Part shown: piece by piece, positions 1 to 10,600 of the stretch | Layout: each line of letters starts with the position of its first letter | Position numbering within the stretch: the first letter of the stretch is position 1 | Origin: Ectocarpus siliculosus | Taxonomy: Eukaryota; Sar; Phaeophyceae; Ectocarpales; Ectocarpaceae | NCBI GenBank assembly: GCA_000310025.1 | Contig: FN649735.1 | Span: 3,075,313 to 3,119,206 of the forward strand | DNA: 43,894 bases | Direction: 5' to 3' | Notes under the pieces: generated by a model | Databases searched by the model: none | What the model was told of the DNA's origin: nothing | What the model saw: the letters and a program-made list of their open reading frames with translations, nothing else | Made by a program: the position numbers and the translations under genes

Positions 1-724
1 TTTTTTTTTTCAGGGCGGCTTTTTTTTGTTTTTTGGTCGGGGGGGGGGGGGGGGGAGGGGGGCGGTGAACGTATATATAACCCCAGAAAGTGGCGGTGGT
101 TTCCATTCGTCGAATATATTTTCATGATTTCGCGTTTTCAGGGGCGGTCGTGACTGACGACGACGTCTTCGAAACGGTCAAGGTTGCTGCGAGACTCTGC
201 GGGATTGGCTTGTTGACCAGCGGCCTAAACGTGGAGATGGTTTCGGCAATATATAGTAAGCGTAACGAGGGCTGGCCGCCCACTGGCAGATTGTGTATGA
301 ACGAAGCAGCTGTGAACCACAGGGGGCGTCGTGGTGGGCGCATGCTTCAAGCGAGAGCCATATATGGTGTTCCGTGTTTGGGTGGTGCGGTGGTTGGAGT
401 GGGGAGGAGGAGAGAGAAATCTATACACACGAGTTGTGTTTGCTGTTGTCATGAAAAATAAAATCGTTCCAATCTCTGCTCCGTCCGTACTCGTCCACGG
501 TCGAAGGCTAACTACCCCACATGATACAAAGGGTAGTTTGTGCTACACCTAAGATCCTTTCTCAGGCACGCCTTCTTTCGAGTACAATCGAAAGAATCCC
601 ATCCTTTTTCGCGAAAAAAAAGAAAGACACACGTCGTCATGTGAGGAACACTGCCGTCCGTGGCGCTCTCCCTTTCGACCCTTCATGTCCGAATCAACAT
701 ACATTTGCTTTTTGCCGAACGGGT
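1..724. other. Left end, no confident gene
   Basis: The window opens with T-rich DNA and a long G tract (about 39-61), probably an assembly boundary. Open frames on both strands up to about 120 codons exist, but none has a recognisable domain, a convincing start context or a splice structure. I see no RNA gene. This stretch could be 3' flank or intron of the minus-strand zinc-finger ORF that follows. Confidence 0.5.
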
Positions 725-1450
725 TCACCTGACGTGCACAAACCGATTGATAGTGTGTGTTGGCGGGGGGCTGCACACACTTTCACTACCGTGTGTGGTA
801 CTAGTGCGGTGGAACAGTCGACGATCCCCGTCGTGCCATTTATTTTCTATTGGCCGCCGTGTCGACCCTTCACGACTTTTCGCCAAGCCGCAGTGCGTCT
901 TGATTGTGTCAAGGTTGTTGCTCAGTTGCTTGCCACAACGTTCGCAAAAGACGTGGCCGTTGGACGCTATCAAACCCTGGTTCTGAAACTTCCGCACGCG
1001 CTCCTGGGGCGAGATGGCGGTGGCGTTGTTGGTGCCGTTCTTGCTGGGGCTCTTTCTTGATTTCTTGGTGGGGTGTACGAGGTTGTGTGTCGGAGCACGC
1101 GTTCTACCCTGGGCACTGGGCTTGGGCCGACTTTGCCGCAGAAAAGGGTTTTGAGCTTGACTGCTCGACTGCGGGACGGTCCAGTTCGAAAGACTGCCTG
1201 CAGCAGGAAGGGGCGCCGGCGCCGGTGCCAACGCTGTCGCCTCTGCGGCGCCGGCGGGGCTGCTGCCAGAAGGCTGTGATGCTGCTGTTGATGGCGTAGG
1301 GCCAGCCGCATTCGGCTCTGGCGAGGAAGACATAGTGGTGCCGAATTTGGCTCGGTGTACATCGTGTATCGTCTGCAGCGTGTGCACGCCCGGCGTGCTG
1401 GCTGTGGTGTGCCGTGTGCTGGGTGCTAGCTGTAGCTGTGTGCTGTGCAA
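725..1450 (-). CDS. Zinc-finger (BED-like) ORF, possible transposon-related protein
   Basis: This is an open frame of 241 codons. A more likely start is the internal ATG at 1333, because the first 39 residues look like untranslated sequence. From that ATG the protein is Ser/Pro/Ala-rich and disordered for about 100 residues, then basic. It then has a compact motif, VFCERCGKQLSNN, followed by IKTH. This is a C-x2-C pair and a downstream His, as in BED-type fingers at the N-terminus of hAT-like transposases and related DNA-binding proteins. The usual second His is not obvious. The C-terminal 45 residues look non-coding, so the real exon may end near 870 with a splice to an exon outside this reading frame. 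The zinc-finger reading comes from motif shape only. The protein could be a host gene or a remnant of a DNA transposon. No terminal inverted repeats were found around it. Confidence 0.4.
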   Translation of the reverse strand: MHSTQLQLAPSTRHTTASTPGVHTLQTIHDVHRAKFGTTMSSSPEPNAAGPTPSTAASQPSGSSPAGAAEATALAPAPAPLPAAGSLSNWTVPQSSSQAQNPFLRQSRPKPSAQGRTRAPTHNLVHPTKKSRKSPSKNGTNNATAISPQERVRKFQNQGLIASNGHVFCERCGKQLSNNLDTIKTHCGLAKSREGSTRRPIENKWHDGDRRLFHRTSTTHGSESVCSPPPTHTINRFVHVR

Positions 1451-1979
1451 TTTGAATAGCAGTTCCGCGGGTGTTTCGATACACCCCCCGGAAGTGTCCC
1501 CATATCCCGGAGTTCATGACATAACGGCGTTGTTATTTGGTTGCCTCGCGTGCCTGAGAGGGGACTGGGCACGTCCCTAGCGAGGAACAGGAGCACCAAG
1601 GCACAATAACCACGTTCCGGCAGCCCTCTCCCGAAAACGGGCTCTCAGGCAAATTTAAGGCATGCTTGAGGGGCCAGGGCTTACCGCCGTGGCCTGTGAT
1701 CGATGTCGACGATCGTTTTCAGTTTTCAGCGGTTGAAAAAGGAAAAGAGAGAAAGACAAAAGACAGAGCAATACCGTGAATCCCAAGCACGAGCACCAAT
1801 CGAGAATGTCGACCTAATCCCATCAACTATCATACACAAGAGAAGGAGCACGCGCGCGTCCGTTTCACGTTCTAGTCGCCTGAATTGGTCTGTCGGCGTA
1901 ATAAAACACACAACACAACGCAGCTGCGGCGGGGTCTTGTCCATCTACAACTTTTACCATGTACCGGTTGCGTGAAGCC
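1451..1979. other. Intergenic, small inverted repeat only
   Basis: No convincing coding sequence was seen. A 10-bp inverted repeat (TGCCTGAGAG at 1551-1560 and its complement at 1642-1651) flanks about 80 bp. It could mark a small decayed element. Otherwise the sequence is featureless. Confidence 0.4.
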
Positions 1980-2863
1980 CTCCTCACCCACCCAACCTAT
2001 TCGGCAAAACCCCTCTAGACGAACAACAGATACACGCAGTGGCTGTTGAAGCAGCAGCAGCAGCGGCAGCCGTCGCCGGTTCTGGTATCGGCTTAGAGGA
2101 GCTGCGCCAGTAGCACGACCACAGGAGGAAAAAGCCCATAATACATGGTCACAAGGATGCTGTCGTACATGGGCCGCACAGCACTGCTACACACACCCAG
2201 CGAGAAGCGGAAGAAGACGACCACCAACAACGACAACAACAGATGCCATGGAGTCAAAACACACGCCACCACGTCCCATAAAACAGCACCAGCATGCATG
2301 ATGACAACCCTAAAGCTGGAGCTCCTTCCTCCAACTCATTCCTTCACACACGTGCACACATACCTAGCATTAAGTTTCCCGAAGTCACACAGAAGCCTAG
2401 CCAGCCGGGCACGCAGCCAACGTCCCCGCCACCACCACAGATGGCTGCGCCCTCGTGCTGTTAACGCTGCTTCCTGCTCAACTCGTCTTGAAATCCGCCG
2501 CAGCTCTAGCGACACTCGTCAGCAGCCCTATCATATTCACCCCCGTGTATCCTTTCTCTCAGCCAATTCGGGAAACGTTGACCGATCTCTTGCGCTACCG
2601 CACCGTCGGTAACGCTGCCGCAGCCACCGCTCACGGTGGAGCATGTGTCTCGCGGCCCTGCTCGGCACAGGTCCCCCTTTCGACGCGCCTGCATCACCAT
2701 CTTAATGGTGCTCAGAGTCCAAGGACTCTTTTCCTCCCACGGACAGCCGGCGTCGTACGGACTAAAGCTAAGCAGCGGACAGCAGTACGTAGTCCCGTCA
2801 CCGCCCATCACCAAGAAGAAGATGCTCTTGCCGCCGTCCACGCGCAAGCTGCGCCGCGAATAA
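1980..2863 (+). other. Coding-like snippets of an unrecognised gene
   Basis: Three stretches read like exon ends in plus-strand frames. First, about 2010-2113 encodes an Ala-run segment ending GSGIGLEELRQ then TAG. Second, 2294-2464 encodes a 56-residue Pro/Ser-rich peptide from ATG to TAA, ending PPPPQMAAPSCC. Third, a frame closing at 2863 ends in a basic KLRRE. The first contains a GCA/CAG repeat. They could be exons of one gene with short introns or chance frames, because no family is recognised and the junctions are ambiguous. Confidence 0.2.
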
Positions 2864-3436
2864 CGGGAGGCCGGACTGCAACAAGCCTACAGTAGCGCCG
2901 TGCACGCCGTCCTATCAATACACGGAGTAGTCTTCCTCAGTCTATACCCCACCCCTGGACACCACGCCGTTCCTTGATCTGTGGCAGATGATGGAAGCAG
3001 TGAGTAGCCGCAGAAAGGAGGCCGTTGAGCATAGCCGAGAGAGGCAAACGCCGCGTGGTGATACGTGTGCCATTGCAGGCGCCTGCCCTTACGTAGGACG
3101 CCTTACTCCTCTCTCTCTCGGAAACATATTGTGAGACCACCGTTTCCGTCATGTGTACCAGCAAACGCGGACCAAGGTTGCCCACGGCTGCGTCTCGAAG
3201 AACAGGAGGCGCATAATCAGTGTGATTATTCTCCGGCCAACTACTGTATACCGCGCATGTCAAGGGCAACGCCCTTGGGCAGATAACACACCAGCTGAAC
3301 AACGGAGGCGAGCAATCACGGCCTGCTGCTCTTTGGACTACTCCGCCAATGTTCCGCAGCAACCTCTCTCACAGCATGAAAGAAGCAGCACGCCGTGACG
3401 AACCACTGCCGACTGAGTGCGCTTTCGACTCGGAGG
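2864..3436. other. Unassigned spacer
   Basis: A minus-strand frame of 141 codons (2937-3362) crosses most of this stretch. It has no recognisable domain and an unremarkable composition. No repeat or RNA gene was seen. It could be 3' UTR or downstream exon space of the small minus-strand gene that follows. Confidence 0.35.
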
Positions 3437-3688
3437 CTACCTCCCAGCCCTTTTCTCCGCAGGGTTCTTCCCTGCTGCTGCTGCTGCTGCGGCGGCGGCG
3501 GCGGCGGCGGCGTCTTCCTCTATCTGCATGCGGCGAACCTTCGCCTCTCCGCGAAGCCGCCCCCTTCGCTTGGCATTCTCGAGCGCTGTCTCGTCGTGCA
3601 GCGCGAATCGGTCGAGGGCGACGTACCCTACGTAAGAAGCAGAGGCCAACGCAAGAGCTACTTGCTGCAACGTGCGCTTGCGGCTCAT
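3437..3688 (-). CDS. Small hypothetical protein with one hydrophobic segment and poly-Ala
   Basis: The frame encodes about 83 residues from the ATG at 3688 (start MSRKRTLQQVALALASASYV). A more upstream in-frame ATG lies at 3727, but the extra 13 residues are Cys/His-rich and less protein-like. The N-terminus has a basic start and then a hydrophobic Ala/Leu stretch (residues about 8-22). That could be a single membrane anchor or a mitochondrial targeting helix. A charged Arg/Glu helix follows, then an Ala run encoded by a CTG/CGG tract, then a short basic tail. It is divergent from SMC4, whose ATG is 370 bp away, so the two may share a promoter region. The stop overlaps a GAG|GTAGCC donor-like site, so splicing to another exon is possible. 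No family is recognised. Confidence 0.4.
   Translation of the reverse strand: MSRKRTLQQVALALASASYVGYVALDRFALHDETALENAKRRGRLRGEAKVRRMQIEEDAAAAAAAAAAAAAGKNPAEKRAGR
3472..3513. repeat. CTG/CGG trinucleotide tract
   Basis: About seven CTG units run straight into about nine CGG units. On the minus strand they encode the poly-Ala run of the small hypothetical protein. Confidence 0.85.
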
Positions 3689-4057
3689 GGTGACGCCACA
3701 GCAGCAGGAGATGTGTTGGGTGTGCAAGCAAACGAGGCAGACGGACGAGGCAGGTGCGGCGGGATTAGGTGGGTTCGGGGGGGGGGGGGGGGCACGCAGA
3801 TTACTAAATCAAGTCCCTCCCACAAGAGCGAGAAATAGCTAACGGCTGCCACTGCGGTTGCAGCCCAAAACAACTTGAGCTGTTGCCAATAGAGGAGGCA
3901 GAAGAGGGAGCCCACGTATCAGCACAGGAAGGTGCAGCCACGACAGACGGGAAAACACTCGGGATTGCGTGGGACCAACCTCGGCATCTTGTAGGTAGAA
4001 AGAGCGAGACGACTGTTTACACCCACGCTTGGGGATAGCAGCAGATACCAGACCCAA
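3689..4057. promoter_or_regulatory. Divergent promoter region, small gene / SMC4
   Basis: This 369-bp spacer separates two divergent ATGs, so it must carry the SMC4 5' UTR and probably its promoter. A pure G tract lies at 3779-3792. No TATA box or initiator stands out. The assignment rests on geometry only. Confidence 0.35.
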
Positions 4058-4606
4058 ATGCCGACGCCGGGTGCAGCAGCATCAGAGGACATGGACGTCA
4101 GCCAAACGGAAGAAGAGCAGGGGAAGGGGGAAGGAGAGGGCGAGCACGAGATGACGGTGGCCGAGGAGGAGGAAGGGGAGGAGGAAAGCGCAGGAGAGAC
4201 CGAGCAAGAGGACGGGGGTCCAGCAGCAGGAGACACGCAGCAAGCAACAACGGCAGCAGCAGCTGAGGCAGCACCGCCCCAGCAACGGGAAGAACCTCCC
4301 GCGCCGGCGCGGCTGCTGATCACAAAGATGGAGATGGAGAACTTCAAGTCCTACGGCGGACTTCGGGAGATCGGCCCCTTCCACAAGTGCTTCTCCTCCA
4401 TCGTGGGGCCCAACGGGTCCGGCAAGTCCAACGTGATCGACGCCATGCTCTTCGTCTTCGGAAAGCGGGCCAAGAAGCTCTGCCTGAACAAGCTCGGCGA
4501 GCTCATCCACCGCTCGGACACCTACCCCAACCTGGACTTCTGCCGCGTGTCGGTGCACTTTGTGGACATCCTGGACGTGTCCGGGTCGGAGGACGACTAC
4601 GAGGAG
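4058..4606 (+). CDS. SMC4: SMC4 exon 1: acidic N-terminus and Walker A
   Basis: The first 84 or so residues are low-complexity Glu/Gly/Ala/Gln, absent from many SMC4 proteins and probably disordered. The family match begins at RLLITKMEMENFKSYGG. Walker A is GPNGSGKS at residues 117-124 (4406-4429). It is followed by NVIDAMLFVFGKRAKK and the LIHRSD segment typical of SMC4. The start ATG was chosen because it opens the only frame leading into the conserved head and because no upstream in-frame ATG continues it. The donor GAG|GTGAGG at 4607 splits the exon in phase 0. Confidence 0.93.
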
Positions 4607-7600
4607 GTGAGGAGGGAGGAGGAAAATCGTTTCCGTGAACAGGGTCACACAAGATACCACACTCCCTTGGACGGATTTTGAAAGTCCTCCACAGCTTGGC
4701 TTACAGCATAGTGAGAGGATATGAGTAGAAACAGCAGTCCGAGGGGAGAGAGGTGAAAGTTTACGAGTTGGAAAAGTCTAAGTCTGGCAAATGCTGCATA
4801 TTACAAGGCAATTCACAACGCAATTCCAGATGTTGTTGTACGGGAACGTGTGCAGAAAACTGCGATCCGAAAAAGAGCGCTGTCTGTACGTACGTAGCAC
4901 AACCGTCCGTTGGAGCTGCTGCTGTGTAGGCAAATCGCTTGCAGAAGCAGGCATACATCGACATTTACTACGGTCCCAACGCCTCTACTTTCGGCACCTT
5001 CACCTCATGTTCCGCTGTGAACATGTATACGAGCTTCTCGCGTACTCCACAGCGGAACAAAAGAGTGGAGGTGCGGAAAGGGTAGCGGCGTTGGCCATCT
5101 CCTAGAGAGCTTTCCGAAAACATATTGTCACACATATTCGAACTTGGAATTTTCGGCCCGGGGTATATCTTACAGCTGTACGTCACCACCGGCAGTAGTG
5201 TCATTCAGTTGAGTGATTTCCAATCACGATCGGCGACAGCAAACGAAGTAGCAGCAGCCACCATCATAATCACCACCATGAAAGAGTATCCTCGTGACGA
5301 TGGTAGATCAGCCTGTGTGTGCGGGAGGCAGCGGTGCTGCAGAACGCACCAGTTCTTAGCACGCACGCCATATAGGTGTAGATCTCGGATGCCCTGCACA
5401 CAACAGCTGCTGCTGTACGTACGCAACGCGAATTGTGATTTTTGTTTTCTGGAAACACGACCACAGGGCTGTCGTTGTCTGCCTACATAACGCTGCATGC
5501 AGTCTTCGACAACGTGACATGCTCCAAAATTACCCCTTCCATCGTTCTCCCAAAAATCGGATCGGTTCCTGGATTGGTCGGAGAACAGGTCCCCGGAACG
5601 GAGCTCGTGGTGACCCGCACCGCGTACAAGGACAACCACAGCAAGTACGAGGTCGATGGCAAAACCAAGACTTTCAAAGAGGTGAGTGAAGAACATTATT
5701 TTTTTTTTCTCGCTCTACAAGTATGTACCCGTGTAAGTAAACCCCAGCTATCGATCTGTTCCTCCACACTGCGGCGGTTTCAGCTTTGTCGTCTTCCCGG
5801 GAATCATAATCTGTGTGATATCCGTACGAAGATATCTACGAAGTAATCTTGACGTTTTGTGCCCTTTGCTTTTTTCGTTTCCGCTGCGGGGGCTGTCGCA
5901 GGTTGGAGCACTGCTGCGCAAGAGGGGCGTGGACCTGGACAACAACCGTTTCCTCATCCTGCAGGTGCGGGGACGAGGGGGTGGGAGGGCGTTACTCATG
6001 TTTTGCATGCCTCAGCTGTTAGACCATTGTGGACCTTGACATCAAACGTTTACTCATCCTGCAGGTGCGAAGGTTGTGTGTGTGTACTCATGTTTTGCAT
6101 GCCTCAGCGGTTAGACATTGACCACACGTCCATCCTCAAGAGGACGGAGCATTGTTCCCATGGGGAGGGGTGGGATCAACGTGCTGTGGGGTTCAACTTT
6201 TCCTTTCTTGTGCGAGGGGAGATGGGTGAGTGTGGGTGTACGCCATGGCCGGCAAGTACAGACGGGGCAGATCTCAACGGTATAATATCCCAAGGGCGTT
6301 TGGCCTTTCTTCGTGACATGCCTACACCCATCGAGTACAACCATATGGCGAGTTCCCGCAATTTCTCAAGACGATCGTAACATACATCGCGGCACCATCA
6401 AAAATAGTATTTGCTGGGTTTGTGTTGGACACGCGTTGAGCGTCGCAGGCCGGTGTGGCTGCGTTCAGGGCGAGAAAACGGCAGATGGTCACAATGAGAA
6501 GGTGGAAATCATGCCTGACCGAGCTCGCTTTTGTTTTTTCGTCACAGCTAGTTTGAAGGTCGAAACAAGACTTTTTTTTTTTCTCCCGCGTATTTGGTGC
6601 ACTCCGAGAGGCATTATCAATGGGAAGGCCGAAACCAGAGCCTGCCAAAACTCACCTTTCTTTCCTTTTTTTTTTCCCCGCATCTTTGGCGAACACACAC
6701 GCACGCGCGGCCGCGGCACTCAGGGAGAGGTGGAGCAGGTCACCACATGTCAAAACCATACAGCAGTAGCCTGGCCGAACCCGTATTTTTTCTTTTTTCA
6801 CGGTGGGAATGTCGAAACCACAACTGCTTGTTGCCTTTGCGCATATTTGGTGCCTGCACACACGGTTGCGACGCATGGTTGTGGCACTCAAGGAGAGGTG
6901 GCAACAACGGGAATTCGTCGAGACCAGAGCCGCTGAACTCCCCCCCCACGTTTTTTTTTCTCTCGTGCCTGTTTTGGCATACACACCCACGCGCGGGCGC
7001 GCGCGCGGCTGCGGCACTTCAGGGAGAGGTGGAGCAGATCGCGATGATGAAGCCCAAGGGCCTCACCGAGCACGAGGACGGGCTCCTGGAGTACCTGGAA
7101 GACATCATCGGGTCCGACCGTTTCGTTGAGGCGGCGGAGGAGGCCGCCAGGAGGGTGGAGGAGCTCAACGACCAGCGCACCGAAAAGGTACGTGGTGTGG
7201 CGGGGGTTATAGCGGTGTTGTTTCTTTTGCTGTGAGTGATGGGGCGCCATACCTGTAGCAGCAGTTAGTGGTGGATAGGACACGTGCATTGTTTTTTTGG
7301 TGAGGGGGGTACCAGCGTATCCGAAAAGGTTGCAGCAGCCGTTGATGGTGGTAATGACAAGCGCGTGTTTTTGTAGTGGATGGGGCTACCTGCGTACATA
7401 TCCGAAAAGGTACGTAGCAGCCGTTAGGGGTGGCAAGGACACTCGTGTGTTTTTTGCTGTGAGTAATGGGGCTACCAGCGCACCGACAAGCTACTCTGTA
7501 TGTATGTTGGAGCAGATAGTGGTGGACCTGGTGCAGCGAACCCCTGTTTTAGCAGTAGCCGTCGCAATTTTTTTCTATTTTGTAAACATGTTGGGTAAAG

Positions 7601-10600
7601 CATGCAATCGGGGGAGTTGGGTAAGGGTTAGGGTTAGGGAATAGGGTCTGCGTACCCCCTTCCTGTTCTATTTCCCCCATACACTTGATTTTTCGCGAAG
7701 GCGGCCCTGTTTTAGCGACACTCCATGTGTAGCGACTACAACATCAGGTGGCGCGCTCAGCATCCGCGAGTGAATAGCCGCGATGCGATCTGCCCTGAGT
7801 AGCGACCATGTCCCTCCTGACACTAAATACTGCTGTAGGGGTCGCTCAGCCCGACCCACCAATGCTGTTAGTATAGTACTTCCTGGCAGTCGGAGGGGTC
7901 CGTTCCAGGGTGGGGTTTGTTGGTGGCAGGAAAGCAGGCCTTGCACTACTTGCAGGGGTAGGTCGCCGGGGGTGTGAAACGAAATCTTTCACGATTGAGT
8001 CACACTGCAGTGCCGGGTGTCAGTACCGTAGCGCACACAGAAGATGTATTTAATGTGCCTTTTTTAGTTTGCATTTAGTACATATTTTTGGGTAAGTTAG
8101 CTTGTGGCCACGGGAATCGACCGCGTCAAGTGTTAGACTAGTACGGACAGAAGAAGGTATTGGGTAGAGATCGGAACGTTTTTTTGTGTGAAGACAACAA
8201 CATTTTTCGTGTGTCGCTGACGTCCTGTGTCTGAAATCGCCAAAGAAGGACCTCAACCCAGACGTCTGATCCACACCCAGCTCAACCGGCATAAAATAGC
8301 CGAGAAGGAGAAAAGTCTGCTGTTTTGGTGCCGACACCGCAGAACATTTTCGCGCACTTTTTTTCCGCAAGAACGACAACATTAACGGTACATGCGTTCA
8401 ACACTCACGTTTTTTCCTTTGTTCGTTCTTGTTCCGTCTGGTCCATTCACGCCAGCTCAACCGGCTTAAGCTGGCTGAGAAGGAGAAGGACTCCCTGGAG
8501 GGGGACAAGCAGAAGGCGTACGAGTTCCTCCGCCTTGATGCTGCCATCCGCAAGAAGCAGAACATCCTGTACCAGTCCAACATGGCCCACGCCGCCACCA
8601 ACGTGGAGAAGGTACTGCGGTATATGCAGCAGTAGTTCGTTGTCTCGGTGTACCGTACCGCGGTGTAGTGACAGGCAAAATCACCGCGGTAATGAACCAC
8701 CGCGCTCATACAGCTTTTTGTATGGTAGCCAAATCCTGTGACAAGGGATTTATACCGCGGTACTCGGGAGACACCGCTGTATGTGGGATGATGTCCAGGG
8801 TGATTATTTGATTATCTGAATGCGGTGTGCGGGGGTGTTGCTGCTGCTGCTGCTGTTCCTCTTGTTGTTGTTGTTGTTGTCATCGTTGCTGCTGCTGTTT
8901 TGTTTGTTGTATTTCGATTCCATCCCCCGCACCGCTCTTGTTGTCGGTCGGTCTGTAGGTGATGGAAAAGGAGGAGGAGAGGAAGGAAAGGCTGAGGCAC
9001 GAGAGGGAAAAGCTGGCCAGCACCCTCAAGGAGTTGGAGGAGACCAAGAAGGTCCACAAGCGAGTATCCGGTGAGCTACTGCTGTACCCACGGTAGAGGT
9101 TCCCGATGTTGTGCCGGTATGCGCCCAGAGGTTTGACCGGCACTACTGCTGTGTACTATAATAGCATACCGGACACAGCCACTATTCGACACATACAGAA
9201 GGACTTTGTGGTTGAGTCTGTGCCTACCGAAAACCCCGGCAGTATTTCAACCGTTTGTATTGTACATGGTGTGAAGGATACATATCTTCGGGAAGCTTTT
9301 CCGTGGATGGATGGATGATTTGGAGAAGTGTTTTGCATTGCCGCAATTAGGTTGCCTCTGCGGCTCGTCCTGCTAGTCCTACTGATGCAAGTACATCATT
9401 TGGTTTTGGGGAAAGCCTCGTCTCCACGACAGCTCTGCACGATGAGGCGGCCGTCAGCGGTTGATGATGCAGTTGTGGGATTGATGTTGATATTGGGGTT
9501 GCTGCTGATGTTGATGGGCTATGCTGTTGTTCGTTGTTGAGACTGATTATTATTGGTGATTTTTTGTTGTTGATTTTGATTGTGGTGCTGTTGTTATTGA
9601 GGCTGATCTTCGTAGTGGTGCTGTGTTGTGGTTGATGCTGCAGCTTTTGGGATTGGTGTCGATGCTGCTGTCGAGGCTACCTATCGACGGTGGTGCCGTT
9701 GACGTCCTTGCTGTTTTTCACGGTGACCACGTTGATTGCCTTCTTATCCTTGCTGCAGGAGAGCACCAGAAGCTGACCGCGCAGATGAAGCGCACGAAGG
9801 AAGAGTTCAACGAATACGAGCGCAAGGACATCCAGCACCAGGAGGGCATGAAGCACTTCAAGGAGCAGGTATTGTGAAGTTTTCCCGCCATATTCGACTG
9901 TCGATTGGGAATGAATCACCTTCAAGGAGCAGCGATGACGCTACCCCTGTCTAGACATTGTCGTTGTTCGCTGTGAAACGTGTCAAGCAGTAGGTATGAT
10001 GGCGTTTTCCCGTCCAGACATTGTTGTTCGTCTGTCGATTCGACATGAATCGCATCATAGAGCAGCAATGACGCCACCCTGTTTAGACATTGAGGCCCGT
10101 CGTCGCTAGTCGGTCGTTAGTCGGAACAGCAAACGTGACCCCGTGGTGTGTGTGTCGCGACTATAGCTTGGTCGCGCCCCTCACTGCCGTCAGCGCTAAC
10201 CGGCTGACCAATGAAAACACGTCAATTTTGTACGTAGTGCTATGTTATTCGCGAATATGCTGTGTGTTGTCAGATAATGTGCGTGTTTGTTTCCGCGATT
10301 GCAACTTGGTCACGTCCGCACTGCCGTGAGCGCTAACCGGCTGACCAATGAAAACACGCCAGTCTTGTACATAGCGGGATGAAAAATGCGAAGATGCTGC
10401 TTGTCTGATGTGTGCGTTACCACAAGAGGTGGAGAGATGGCACCCCCCCTAGACCGACTTTCAAAGCTCGATTGCTCCACAACCGAGATTGTCTGTACCG
10501 TACCGTATACCGTACCGTGGTATTACCGTATGAGGCGGACAGATGGCACCGCCCCCCCCCCCCCAGATCGACTTTCAAAGCTCGATTGCTCCCCAACCAA

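Noticed and set aside
6029-6068. Mutually exclusive alternative exon 3
   Set aside because: The copy keeps the donor, but the available upstream AG sites lead into stop codons or the wrong phase.
7620-7646. Telomere end or fusion point
   Set aside because: Only about three TTAGGG-like units lie within a well-supported SMC4 intron. Continuity of the gene across it argues against a chromosome end.
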